From an uncultured Collinsella sp. (GTDB lineage: Bacteria; Actinomycetota; Coriobacteriia; Coriobacteriales; Coriobacteriaceae): a stretch of DNA of 11,027 bases. The notes beneath the pieces are model-generated. The model was not told the DNA's origin. It saw only the letters and a program-made list of their open reading frames with translations, and searched no databases. The number at the start of each line of letters is the position of its first letter. The first letter of the stretch is position 1. The stretch is from assembly GCA_902494565.1 (NCBI GenBank), contig CABUTN010000056.1, positions 1 through 11,027 of the forward strand, given 5' to 3'. The translations under genes and the position numbers were made by a program. Positions 1 to 6,328 of the stretch are shown in pieces.

Positions 1-22
1 GCGCCCCCGGTCCCCGGGGCGC
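1..22. terminator. GC-rich hairpin at window edge, possible terminator
   Basis: Bases 1-7 (GCGCCCC) and 16-22 (GGGGCGC) are perfectly complementary with an 8-base loop. No T-run follows on the plus strand; on the minus strand any T-run would lie outside the window. It lies about 75 bases past the stop of the minus-strand gene 96-1277 and could be its terminator, but the decisive part is not visible. Confidence 0.3.
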
Positions 23-95
23 GGCCCTCTTGCTTAAACTGCTCAATTTTTCGTGCTCACGGTGCTCATTTCCCGGTGATCACTCGGACCACTTC

Positions 96-1277
96 TTAGT
101 GAACATCAACAAATGTAAAGCTCGCAATTCCGATAGCGGCTTCAATGCCTGCGGAGGTGACTAATCGGGATCGCTCGTTTTTCATCACTAAAGATATCTT
201 GTGAAGCTCGGGCTCAATTAGGTCGTTCTTCAGGTCAGCTAATGTCGAGGTGTCGATGGGCCTTTCGCTCAGGCCTTTGGACAAGGTATCCCTAAACACA
301 AGAAACGACTCTTCGTTTCTAATGCGGCAATCAAGGATGCTACGCAACGTTGCATTTTCAGCAATGGGGAGGGGGCAAGATAACCGGCGAATGGGTATGG
401 TCTGATCTTTTCGAGGATAAAGGGTGGAAGTTGCGGACTCGAGGAACTCAATCTGAGCTGGACGAGTGGTTAAATACGAGCTATTCGAAAAATAGGGATT
501 GACGAGGGCTTGAAAGCAATCGTCCAACAATGGCAGTAGGATAGTCAAGATGCCGCCTTTCTCCAGCATGTCTCTATCCAATCGCGTTTCGCCTTGGCTT
601 GTATAGAGCGATTCGTATTCAGACGGGATTACCAGGAAATCGACATCCATCTCATCATGGGACCCATATGCATCCATTCCCTCAATCGCTACATACAGAT
701 TCCCATCTGGTGCTTGTTTTAAAGTGCACGAGGTAGAGGAACAGAATTGTCGTACGAGTTCATCCCAATAACTCGATATCAATCCTTTTGCTTTTGATTC
801 TCTTTCGATTTGTCGCGCTAGGCAATCTTTGCAAAGAGGAATGTAATTGCTCGAAAATCCGAGTATTCCAGCTTTGACTATGTCTTCGACTCGCATGGTC
901 AAATAGATCCCGAATGCAAGTTCATCGACTGAGACATAATCATCGTGCCCCATTTCGAATGCCGATTCTATAGGGCAATGAATCAGTGTTTTATCTGCAT
1001 ACAATGCTGAGAACTTTGCCAAATGGTAAATGTTTTGCTCTCGACAGGCATAGTCAGTGCAGGGGAATTTGCCTCCTTCAAGGGTGGAGTCAACAGAAAA
1101 ATTGAACAGGGATTGATTTTCGATTTTTTCGATTGGGATAAGGGGTGCAAGGCCCCTAATAAAGGCGTCGAACCTCCTTTGCCCCAGTTCTTCTAGGTAC
1201 GCAATTATTTCGGCAAGAGAGCTGTTCTTGAATGCGGCTAGATAAGAATAAAGGTCATCGTATGCATGAGTCGCCAT
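96..1277 (-). CDS. Orphan protein with cysteine pairs, AT-richer, function unknown
   Basis: I do not recognise the family. The ATG at 1277 is chosen because GGTGAG lies 4 bases upstream; an in-frame GTG at 1286 is the alternative. This gives 393 residues. No signal peptide or membrane segment is evident, so it is probably cytoplasmic. Visible features are Cys73-x4-Cys78, His85, His100-Cys101 and a CxxC pair Cys149/Cys152, a spacing compatible with metal binding but not diagnostic. The middle is acidic, and the C-terminal third looks mostly helical. Base composition is clearly more AT-rich than the pel genes and the AlbA gene, with many TTT, ATT and AAA codons, which suggests recent transfer. 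A possible small ORF ends 5 bases upstream, and a large palindrome lies before that. An accessory or defence role is possible but there is no direct evidence for it. Confidence 0.75.
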   Translation of the reverse strand: MATHAYDDLYSYLAAFKNSSLAEIIAYLEELGQRRFDAFIRGLAPLIPIEKIENQSLFNFSVDSTLEGGKFPCTDYACREQNIYHLAKFSALYADKTLIHCPIESAFEMGHDDYVSVDELAFGIYLTMRVEDIVKAGILGFSSNYIPLCKDCLARQIERESKAKGLISSYWDELVRQFCSSTSCTLKQAPDGNLYVAIEGMDAYGSHDEMDVDFLVIPSEYESLYTSQGETRLDRDMLEKGGILTILLPLLDDCFQALVNPYFSNSSYLTTRPAQIEFLESATSTLYPRKDQTIPIRRLSCPLPIAENATLRSILDCRIRNEESFLVFRDTLSKGLSERPIDTSTLADLKNDLIEPELHKISLVMKNERSRLVTSAGIEAAIGIASFTFVDVH

Positions 1278-1282
1278 TTCGC

Positions 1283-1384
1283 TCACCTACACTTTCGGAA
1301 AGAGTTTTGCGTCGTTATTTCCGAGGCGTCGTTGGGCTCGCAATCGACTCTAGTGTGCAGCTGCTTCTCGACGTACTCCCTCAT
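1283..1384 (-). CDS. Possible 33-residue leader or remnant ORF
   Basis: An ATG at 1384 is preceded by GGAGG (minus strand, 1395-1391) at ideal spacing of 6 bases. The frame runs 33 codons, begins MREYVEKQLHTRVD and ends with TGA at 1283-1285. The next gene starts 5 bases later at 1277, so the two could be translationally coupled. Codons in the first half are GC-rich, unlike the downstream gene. The peptide is charged and has no membrane segment. It may be a leader peptide, a small protein, or the 5' stub of a host gene interrupted by the insertion of the AT-rich gene. The support is the ribosome binding site and the spacing only. Confidence 0.35.
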   Translation of the reverse strand: MREYVEKQLHTRVDCEPNDASEITTQNSFRKCR

Positions 1385-1397
1385 GTTCTGCCTCCAC

Positions 1398-1460
1398 ATG
1401 TAACTAATTGATTTGCTATGTGCCATTATGAATGGTATATAGCAAATCAATTAGTTACAT
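1398..1460. repeat. Near-perfect palindrome, 30-base arms, 3-base loop
   Basis: Arms 1398-1427 and 1431-1460 are complementary at 28 of 30 positions around the loop ATG. The outer 22 positions, beginning ATGTAACTAATTGATT, match perfectly. Both mismatches would be G-U pairs in a plus-strand RNA and A-C mismatches in a minus-strand RNA. After a small internal loop the stem can continue with CTCCA (1392-1396) and TGGAG (1465-1469). The region is very AT-rich. On the minus strand the lower stem covers the Shine-Dalgarno of the small ORF starting at 1384. It could be an operator, a translational regulator, a recombination site or a small mobile hairpin element. Confidence 0.85.
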
Positions 1461-1550
1461 TTAATGGAGCATTGCGAGCGTGGCGCGCGCAAAGAAGAGT
1501 CGTTGTATGGAGGCTTCCGGCAACGGCCTTTTGTACGTCCGTGACTGTTG

Positions 1551-1770
1551 GGTGCTATCGCGGATGACGTCATTGTTGCCTGCACTCTCGATCCAAGGAT
1601 GTAATTACGGAAGTGCGGGGAAAATCGAGAACCTTCGAGCACAACGCGATTTTTAGCACCAAAACCGCAGTTCGCGGAAGCGAAAACTGGGGCCTGGTTA
1701 GCATTTCTTCGATTTTCCCCGCACTTCCGAATTTGACCCCTTGCCGCACCTTGATCACGTCTTCAAGTGG
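1551..1770 (+). repeat. Intergenic repeat, copy 1 of 2, structured
   Basis: This 220-base stretch aligns end to end with 3731-3953 in the same orientation, with scattered substitutions and small indels. It contains a perfect 21-base inverted repeat (1608-1628 against 1709-1729; core GAAGTGCGGGGAAAA) enclosing about 80 bases. Inside is a shorter pair, GCGATTTT/AAAACCGC, with one mismatch. A GTAATTAC palindrome (1601-1608) overlaps the first base of the left arm, and it is also present in copy 2. A minus-strand open frame runs through this copy (1570-1779), but the corresponding frame of copy 2 contains stops, so it is unlikely to be coding. The pattern suits a mobile repeat of the MITE/REP type or a structured RNA. 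Confidence 0.8.
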
Positions 1771-1876
1771 CTGGTTCATCGCTAATGGAGTTTTCTGCGG
1801 TGCTTGAATTGCGGTGTTGTGATTAGGGCAAAAGGCTCTTGGCTCCGGGGAGGCTCATCGCACGAAAATTCAAGTT

Positions 1877-1905
1877 GCTGCTGAAGTAGGGCTTGCTTCG
1901 GCAGC
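1877..1905. other. Hairpin, 10-bp stem
   Basis: GCTGCTGAAG (1877-1886) pairs with CTTCGGCAGC (1896-1905), with one G-U pair and a 9-base loop. It lies downstream of the minus-strand AlbA gene, but no clean T-run follows on either strand, so it is not a convincing intrinsic terminator. Confidence 0.4.
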
Positions 1906-1930
1906 GCTAACAATAAGGGCGGCTCTGCTA

Positions 1931-1974
1931 GTCTCGGGAGACCGCGGCATTCGGCGGGCCTGCCGAATGCCGCG
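1931..1974. other. Two adjacent hairpins, the second with 13-bp perfect stem
   Basis: GTCTC/GAGAC (1931-1942) forms a short hairpin and is followed by CGCGGCATTCGGC (1943-1955) with its exact complement at 1962-1974 and a 6-base loop. The GC-rich stem could stop transcripts of the AlbA gene arriving on the minus strand, but there is no T-run after it. A terminator, a protein binding site and a REP-like element all remain possible. Confidence 0.5.
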
Positions 1975-1975
1975 A

Positions 1976-2000
1976 TCAGTAGCGGTCAGTAGCGGTCAGT
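1976..2000. repeat. Decamer tandem repeat, 2.5 copies
   Basis: TCAGTAGCGG is repeated at 1976-1985 and 1986-1995, followed by the half unit TCAGT. It directly abuts the 13-bp hairpin. The period is close to one DNA helical turn. The number of copies may vary by slippage. Confidence 0.7.
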
Positions 2001-2052
2001 ATATTCTTCGGAGCCGTTTCTCTGGGCTTCGGCGGACTTGCCAACTCGCGCT

Positions 2053-2109
2053 TGGGCACTACTCAGTAGATTACTCAGCAGTGCCCAGTAGATTACTCAG
2101 TAGTGCCCA
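2053..2109. repeat. 22-base tandem repeat enclosed by 11-base inverted repeat
   Basis: Two head-to-tail 22-base units (2064-2085 and 2086-2107, starting CAGTAGATTACTCAG) differ at one position. TGGGCACTACT (2053-2063) and AGTAGTGCCCA (2099-2109) form an inverted repeat around them. The element ends 55 bases past the stop of the AlbA gene. It may be a binding site array or a slippage product; no protein can be assigned to it. Confidence 0.7.
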
Positions 2110-2164
2110 GCAGGGGGAGGGCAGCAAACGCAATGGGCCTGTTTCCCGGCTAGGACCTGCAGCC

Positions 2165-3547
2165 TCAAACTTCGCTTGGCATCCTGTAGAACTGGTGCGG
2201 GTCTTTCGGGCTTTTCCCTACCCATTCCAACAGGCCTCGCCCGGCAAGGTCTTTCAGAGTCTTCGAGGCCGTTTTCCTACCGACATTGGACTCCCGCGCG
2301 AGGTCGGAGGTCGTGATTTTCCCCTGAGCGGCGGCAATTGCCATCGCTGCTCGTTCGCGCTCGCTGAGGAGCGGTCGGTTGTCGGCCGCGGTTCTCCTGA
2401 AGGCCGCTTTCTGTAACCCAGGACGCTCGAAGACGACGACGGTGCTGTTGACGGTCTGCTCGAAGCGGAACCTCACGCCGGCTGCCTCGCAGGCCTCCTT
2501 GATGCGCGGTATGCCCGTGCCGTACTGCTCGATGACGCCGGCGCGGAACAGGGTGCGCGCGATCGCGGGGTTTCGGAGGCCGAACTCGCTCGCGGTACCG
2601 TCTAGGTGCTCTTGCGGCGAGTCGCCCTCGGGGAACAGGCCCGGGCTCACGATCTGGACGGTGTCCATGAACACGTTGACCTCGACGGCGGTGCCGGTGG
2701 TGTAGTCGCGGTGGCACAGCGCGTTGGCAACCGCCTCGCGGATGGCCTCGGCCGGGATCTCGGGGATCTCCTTGCGGTACATGCCCGTCTCGCCGATGAC
2801 GAACTCGCGCCTGATGTTCGACGTCACGAAGTACTCGGCGAAGTCGAGCAGCTTGAGCATGGTGCCGCACTCGCGGCGCAGGTCGAGGATCTTGGCCTTG
2901 GTGTTGCCGCCCAGAAGCCCCAGCTTCATCCTGGGGTAGGTGTCGGATCCCTCGCAGAACAGCTCCACCGCGGCGTTTCTTAGGCTGCCGTCGGGCGCGA
3001 CGAGGTCGAGCCTTGCCAAGGTGTCCTCCACGCCGGCGAACCCGCCGCCCACGCGTCCGGCCCTGCCGCCGCGCGCGACGAAGTCGCGCACCGCCTGCTC
3101 GTCGGCGTCGGAGACGGGCCTGCCGGACGGCAGCGAGTCCCACGGGCTACGGGCGCGCTCACGCTTGACAACCATGGCGCTCAGCTCCGAGGCCGACAGC
3201 GCTTTGTTCGAAGTCCCCACGCGGGTGAAGTAGCGTCCGTCGGCGGAGTAGGGGGCGTCGGCACCTGAGAAGGCAATTTTGATGTATCGCAGCCCATCAT
3301 CGGCGTCGAGGCACTCGACCGTCGGGAACACCGCGGGCTCGATCTTGTCGGACACCCACGACGTCACCTGGCGCAGCGTTGCGTCGCTGACATCCTGGCC
3401 GATGACATCGCCGTTGTCCTTCACGCCGAAGTAGAGCTCGCCGCGGCCGTGCTTGTTCAGCATGGCGCTGATGGCTTGCAGTGCTTCTTTATGCTCGCCA
3501 GTGGACTTCTTGAACTCGACGGTCTCGCTCTCGCTGCCCAGGTTCAT
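2165..3547 (-). CDS. Schlafen AlbA_2 / COG2865-type ATP-binding transcriptional regulator
   Basis: This is a 460-residue cytoplasmic protein with the classic three-part layout. Residues 5-125 form an AlbA_2 (Schlafen-type) domain, with ETVEFKKS near the N-terminus and a conserved glycine loop NKHGRGELYFGV (31-42). Residues 260-375 form a GHKL-like HATPase_c_4 domain, with IPAEAIREAVANALCHRDY (264-282), SPGLFP (301-306), RNP (325-327) and EQYGTGIPRI (340-349). Residues 395-455 form a winged-helix DNA-binding region. Family members are usually annotated as ATP-binding or RecG-like transcriptional regulators; their ligands are mostly unknown. The length is normal and the gene looks intact. It starts at ATG 3547, with a modest AAAGG upstream, and has its own promoter. 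Structured repeats flank it on both sides. It faces away from the pel operon and could regulate it, but this is only a guess. Confidence 0.85.
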   Translation of the reverse strand: MNLGSESETVEFKKSTGEHKEALQAISAMLNKHGRGELYFGVKDNGDVIGQDVSDATLRQVTSWVSDKIEPAVFPTVECLDADDGLRYIKIAFSGADAPYSADGRYFTRVGTSNKALSASELSAMVVKRERARSPWDSLPSGRPVSDADEQAVRDFVARGGRAGRVGGGFAGVEDTLARLDLVAPDGSLRNAAVELFCEGSDTYPRMKLGLLGGNTKAKILDLRRECGTMLKLLDFAEYFVTSNIRREFVIGETGMYRKEIPEIPAEAIREAVANALCHRDYTTGTAVEVNVFMDTVQIVSPGLFPEGDSPQEHLDGTASEFGLRNPAIARTLFRAGVIEQYGTGIPRIKEACEAAGVRFRFEQTVNSTVVVFERPGLQKAAFRRTAADNRPLLSERERAAMAIAAAQGKITTSDLARESNVGRKTASKTLKDLAGRGLLEWVGKSPKDPHQFYRMPSEV

Positions 3548-3584
3548 CCGCGCTGCCTTTCCCGTTCGTTGCTTGTCTCGTTGG

Positions 3585-3613
3585 ATTATACCGTGGTCAC
3601 CATGGGCGAAAAC
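3585..3613 (-). promoter_or_regulatory. Sigma-70-type promoter of the AlbA gene
   Basis: On the minus strand a perfect TATAAT (3590-3585) lies 37 bases upstream of the ATG at 3547. The -35 region at 17-base spacing reads GTTTTC (3613-3608), a weak match. A near-palindrome TGGTGACCA sits within the spacer and could bind a regulator. Confidence 0.55.
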
Positions 3614-3673
3614 GTGGAAGCGCGCTTGCTTGCCTCTACCATGTTCTCATGCGCCTTAATGCCCTTTGTGAAG

Positions 3674-3715
3674 AATCGTCCCATTGGGAAACGGGTCCCT
3701 ATGGAACGATTTTGG
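3674..3715. terminator. Imperfect hairpin followed by short T-run
   Basis: AATCGTCCCAT (3674-3684) pairs with ATGGAACGATT (3701-3711) with one mismatch; TTT follows on the plus strand. An alternative pairing uses CCCTATG (3697-3703) and CATAGGG (3723-3729). No plus-strand gene lies upstream, so if it is a terminator it shields the pel operon from stray transcription. The call is weak. Confidence 0.3.
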
Positions 3716-3730
3716 TATCAGGCATAGGGG

Positions 3731-3953
3731 GGCGCTATCGTGGATGTCGTCACCATTGCCTGCGCCCTCGATCCAGAGATGTAATTACAGAAGTGCGGGG
3801 AAAAATCGAAAACCTTCGAGCACAACGCGGTTTTTTTGTATCAAAACCGCAGGTCGCGGAAGCCTAAAACGGGGGTCTGGTCAGCATTCCTTTGGTTTTC
3901 CCCGCACTTCCGAATTTGGCCTCTCGCCACATCCCGATTACGTCTTAAAGTGG
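3731..3953 (+). repeat. Intergenic repeat, copy 2 of 2, structured
   Basis: This is the second copy of the element at 1551-1770, in the same orientation, with scattered differences. The long inverted repeat is kept (GAAGTGCGGGGAAAA at 3790-3804 against 3896-3910). The inner hairpin is perfect here: GCGGTTTT and AAAACCGC, where copy 1 has a mismatch. Retention of pairing despite divergence argues for a selected structure or a recent mobile origin. It lies between the AlbA gene promoter and the pel promoter. Confidence 0.8.
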
Positions 3954-4189
3954 CGCAAAAAGCCGTGTGCTCTGCTTGATTTTGCTCAGGAATTATGCCT
4001 GAGGGGTAGTGGATTCGCCTTTCTCCGCCGTGCAGCGGCACGTGTAGGGCTCTCTGGCTCAGGCGCGAGTCGCTTCCCGTCTGAAAAAGTTCTTAAAACA
4101 GCTTTAAAGTTGCCTTTGGCCTACATTGACAGCGTACAATACGAATGTTTACCATGGCAAAAGCTAAATTTGGGGAGGGGGAGCGCACG
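3954..4189 (+). promoter_or_regulatory. pel operon upstream region and promoter candidates
   Basis: Two overlapping sigma-70-like promoters can be drawn. One is TTGACA (4126-4131) with TACCAT (4150-4155) at 18-base spacing. The other is TTGCCT (4110-4115) with TACAAT (4135-4140) at 19-base spacing. Both place the transcript start at about 4147-4162, after the ATGs at 4145 and perhaps 4154. AT-rich sequence with a TTAAA/TTTAA pair (4093-4107) lies just upstream. Further up are small hairpins (CTCAGG/CCTGAG at 3985-4003, CGTGC/GCACG at 4030-4043). No c-di-GMP riboswitch consensus was recognised. Confidence 0.5.
4172..4183 (+). promoter_or_regulatory. Strong ribosome binding site selecting GTG 4190
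   Basis: GGGGAGGGGGAG is followed after 6 bases by GTG at 4190. The upstream in-frame ATGs at 4145 and 4154 have no purine-rich site at suitable spacing. The GTG start also puts the first residues exactly at the first strand of the Rossmann-like fold. Confidence 0.65.
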
Positions 4190-6328
4190 GTGGAAGTGCT
4201 GGTTGTTGGCAATACCGCGTATGTCGATGACGACTTTTGTGCCAAGGCGTTTCCCGGTGACCATGTTCAGGTCGTGGCGGCCAACGAGGCGCGCCGCGAC
4301 GGGTCGTCGCTCCATGCGTCTTGGAAAGAGCTGCTGCAGCACCTGGACCAGGCTTACGAATTCGACCGTGTGGTCTACCTCTCTACCTATCTCACGCCGC
4401 ATACCGAGGCCGTTGGCGACATCGAGCTGCTGCGCTCCGTCTTTCGAGCTTGCATGGGTCGCCAGATTCAGCTGCTGTTTGTGACTGGTCCCATGGGAGC
4501 GGACGGTGCGGTGGACGTTGCGGGGCAAAACGGCAAGGGCATCATTGCCCGTGCGGCCAACGACCTGTGCCGCTACTATGCGGTCCGCGACGGCATTCAG
4601 GCCAAGATCTTGCGCGTGCCGTATCTGTACACCGCCTCGCCCACGCTGGAAGACCCGATTTTGACCCCGCTGTTCGAGGCGTGCTCGCAAGGCTCTGCTG
4701 TCATGAGGGCTGGGGCGGACTCACCGCTCGGTGCCCTCTGCGCCGAGGAGCTGGCCGTTCTGGTGCGTCGCATCTTCGACAGCTGGGATGCCACATTCGA
4801 GGAACTCGAGGTTCCGGATAGCTTTGCCCACACCGTGGGAGACCTGGGCGAGGCGCTCAAGGGCTTGTTCCCGGGGCTCGACATTACCTACGACGGGGAC
4901 GCCGTCGTCTCCATTGCTCCGAGCGATACCGTCCGCACGCGCTACGGGTGGTTCCAGCGCTATGACGTGCTGCGCGATCTTTCGACCATACACGCCCGCT
5001 GGGAGCAGACCCTCGCGGGCAAGCGCCATCCGCTGCGTGCCGCCATCGACCGCATGCGCGGGCGGACACTGCCCATCAAATGCCTGGAGACCGCGCTGGC
5101 CTGGGTGCTCTTTGAGGGCCTGGAGCTGGTGTTTTCGCAGTCTGCTCAGCTTAACGTGCTCGACTACCGCCTGCTGTACGTGGTACTGATCGGCACGCTG
5201 TATGGGCTCGATTTTGGCCTGGTTGCGGCGCTGCTGGCGTCGGTGGGTTTGGCAGCCAGCTACTTTACTCAGTACGGCTATACCTTCCAGGGTCTGTTCT
5301 ACGAGCCGTCCAACTGGCTGCCGTTTATTGCGTACTTTGTGGTGGGTGCCGTGTGCGGCTATGTGCAGCTGCGCAGCAGCGAAGCCATTAGGGCGGAGCG
5401 CGATCAAAACGAGCTCGTGCGCAACCGCAATACGTTCCTTACGCAGCTCTACCACGACGCGATCGAGGACAAGCGCGCGTACAGGCGCCAGATCGTGGGT
5501 CGCCACGACAGCTTTGGCAAGATCTTTGCCGTGACGCAGGAGCTCGACGTATTCAACCCACGCGACATCTATCGCAAGTGCTGCGAGCTTCTGGGCGAGA
5601 TCCTCGAGAACGATTCGGTGGCGATCTACCATGTTTCGGGCGGGGCATTTGCACGCCTGGTGGCGGCAAGTCCCGCGATTGCCGAAGATGCCGCACGCTC
5701 GCTCACGCTTGAGCAGCTTGCACCTCTTTTGGGCGACGGGGGTCGTTCGAACCTGTGGGTGAACCGCGAGCTGACGCCGGGGCTTCCTATGTTTGGATAC
5801 ACGATCGAGCGCGACGGGGCACCCGCCGTGTTGATCTTTGTGCGTAGTGCGGCCGAAAACCAAATGACCCTCTATTATCAAAACCTGTTCCGCATCTTGT
5901 GCGGGCTGGTCGAAAGCGCGCTGGGCCGTGCCTTTGACTATGAGGCGGTGGCGCAGGATAAACGCTGCGTTGATGGCACTTGCGTGCTCAAGCAGGCCGC
6001 CTTTGGCCAAGAGCTCGCGGCGGAGCAGGCGCTGGCAGATAGCAAGATGGGGAGTTTTTTGCTCCTACGCGTGGTACCGGGCATGGAGCCTGTCGGCGAG
6101 CTGGTGGGCGCAATTGGGTCGACAATCCGCGAGAGCGACGCGGCGGGCTTGGTCGACGGCGACGTGCTCTACCTGCTTATGCGCCAGGCAAAGGCGTGCG
6201 ATCTTCCCATTATCCGCGAGCGCCTGAGCGCAAAGCAGATTGCGGTGGAGCCCGTCGATGGCGAGGACATCGTGGCGTTGCTGCAGCACATCTCTTACAC
6301 CGGTGACGGTGAGGGGGGTGCCGCTTGA
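4190..6328 (+). CDS. pelD: PelD-like c-di-GMP receptor with N-terminal SDR-like domain
   Basis: From GTG 4190 the product has 712 residues (727 if ATG 4145 is used), longer than the roughly 450-residue Pseudomonas PelD. Residues 1-285 resemble an extended SDR/epimerase (VEVLVVGNTAYV at the start, LSTYL, ILRVPYLY). The glycine motif keeps only its first glycine and the YxxxK pair is absent, so catalysis is unlikely. Residues 293-394 hold three to four hydrophobic membrane segments, followed by a charged linker, a GAF domain (about 440-580) and a degenerate GGDEF domain (about 595-705). The RESD motif (Arg647-Asp650) matches the RxxD I-site, five residues before DGDVL (656-660), which replaces GGDEF. 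It should therefore bind c-di-GMP but not make it. In the Pel system PelD activates the PelF synthase at the inner membrane together with PelE and PelG. It is the first gene of the operon. Confidence 0.85.
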   Translation: MEVLVVGNTAYVDDDFCAKAFPGDHVQVVAANEARRDGSSLHASWKELLQHLDQAYEFDRVVYLSTYLTPHTEAVGDIELLRSVFRACMGRQIQLLFVTGPMGADGAVDVAGQNGKGIIARAANDLCRYYAVRDGIQAKILRVPYLYTASPTLEDPILTPLFEACSQGSAVMRAGADSPLGALCAEELAVLVRRIFDSWDATFEELEVPDSFAHTVGDLGEALKGLFPGLDITYDGDAVVSIAPSDTVRTRYGWFQRYDVLRDLSTIHARWEQTLAGKRHPLRAAIDRMRGRTLPIKCLETALAWVLFEGLELVFSQSAQLNVLDYRLLYVVLIGTLYGLDFGLVAALLASVGLAASYFTQYGYTFQGLFYEPSNWLPFIAYFVVGAVCGYVQLRSSEAIRAERDQNELVRNRNTFLTQLYHDAIEDKRAYRRQIVGRHDSFGKIFAVTQELDVFNPRDIYRKCCELLGEILENDSVAIYHVSGGAFARLVAASPAIAEDAARSLTLEQLAPLLGDGGRSNLWVNRELTPGLPMFGYTIERDGAPAVLIFVRSAAENQMTLYYQNLFRILCGLVESALGRAFDYEAVAQDKRCVDGTCVLKQAAFGQELAAEQALADSKMGSFLLLRVVPGMEPVGELVGAIGSTIRESDAAGLVDGDVLYLLMRQAKACDLPIIRERLSAKQIAVEPVDGEDIVALLQHISYTGDGEGGAA

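Larger units (their letters stand above)
1461..2164. other. Intergenic region of about 700 bp without convincing gene
   Basis: No open frame here combines a plausible start, a ribosome binding site and protein-like composition. The stretch contains repeat copy 1 (1551-1770), a hairpin at 1877-1905, the hairpin cluster 1931-1974, a decamer repeat (1976-2000) and a 22-base tandem repeat inside an inverted repeat (2053-2109). It separates two minus-strand genes, so it holds the 3' region of the AlbA gene and the 5' region of the orphan gene. I saw no clear sigma-70 promoter for the orphan gene; the area around the palindrome is the only AT-rich candidate. Confidence 0.6.

Noticed and set aside
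1570..1779. Small minus-strand frame inside repeat copy 1
   Set aside because: The equivalent frame in copy 2 contains stop codons, and conservation follows the stems and not codons.
1976..2109. CRISPR array from the clustered short repeats
   Set aside because: Units are head-to-tail without spacers, too short and too few, and no cas gene is in the window.
1967..2416. Plus-strand open frame of 149 codons
   Set aside because: It runs through tandem repeats and into the antisense of the AlbA gene; low-complexity translation and no convincing start site.
3954..4170. c-di-GMP riboswitch in front of pelD
   Set aside because: No recognisable GEMM consensus, and the best promoter candidates leave a leader of only about 30-45 bases.
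3684..4484. Plus-strand open frame of 266 codons through repeat copy 2 into the 5' end of pelD
   Set aside because: It crosses a structured repeat and the pel promoter and overlaps pelD in another frame; no protein-like features.
4190..5060. Active UDP-sugar epimerase fused to PelD
   Set aside because: The nucleotide-binding glycine motif and the YxxxK catalytic pair are not present, so only an SDR-like fold is claimed.
4721..6010. Long minus-strand open frame opposite pelD (429 codons)
   Set aside because: It lies fully antisense to a gene with recognisable domains; long antisense frames are common in GC-rich coding DNA, and its translation lacks domain-like character.
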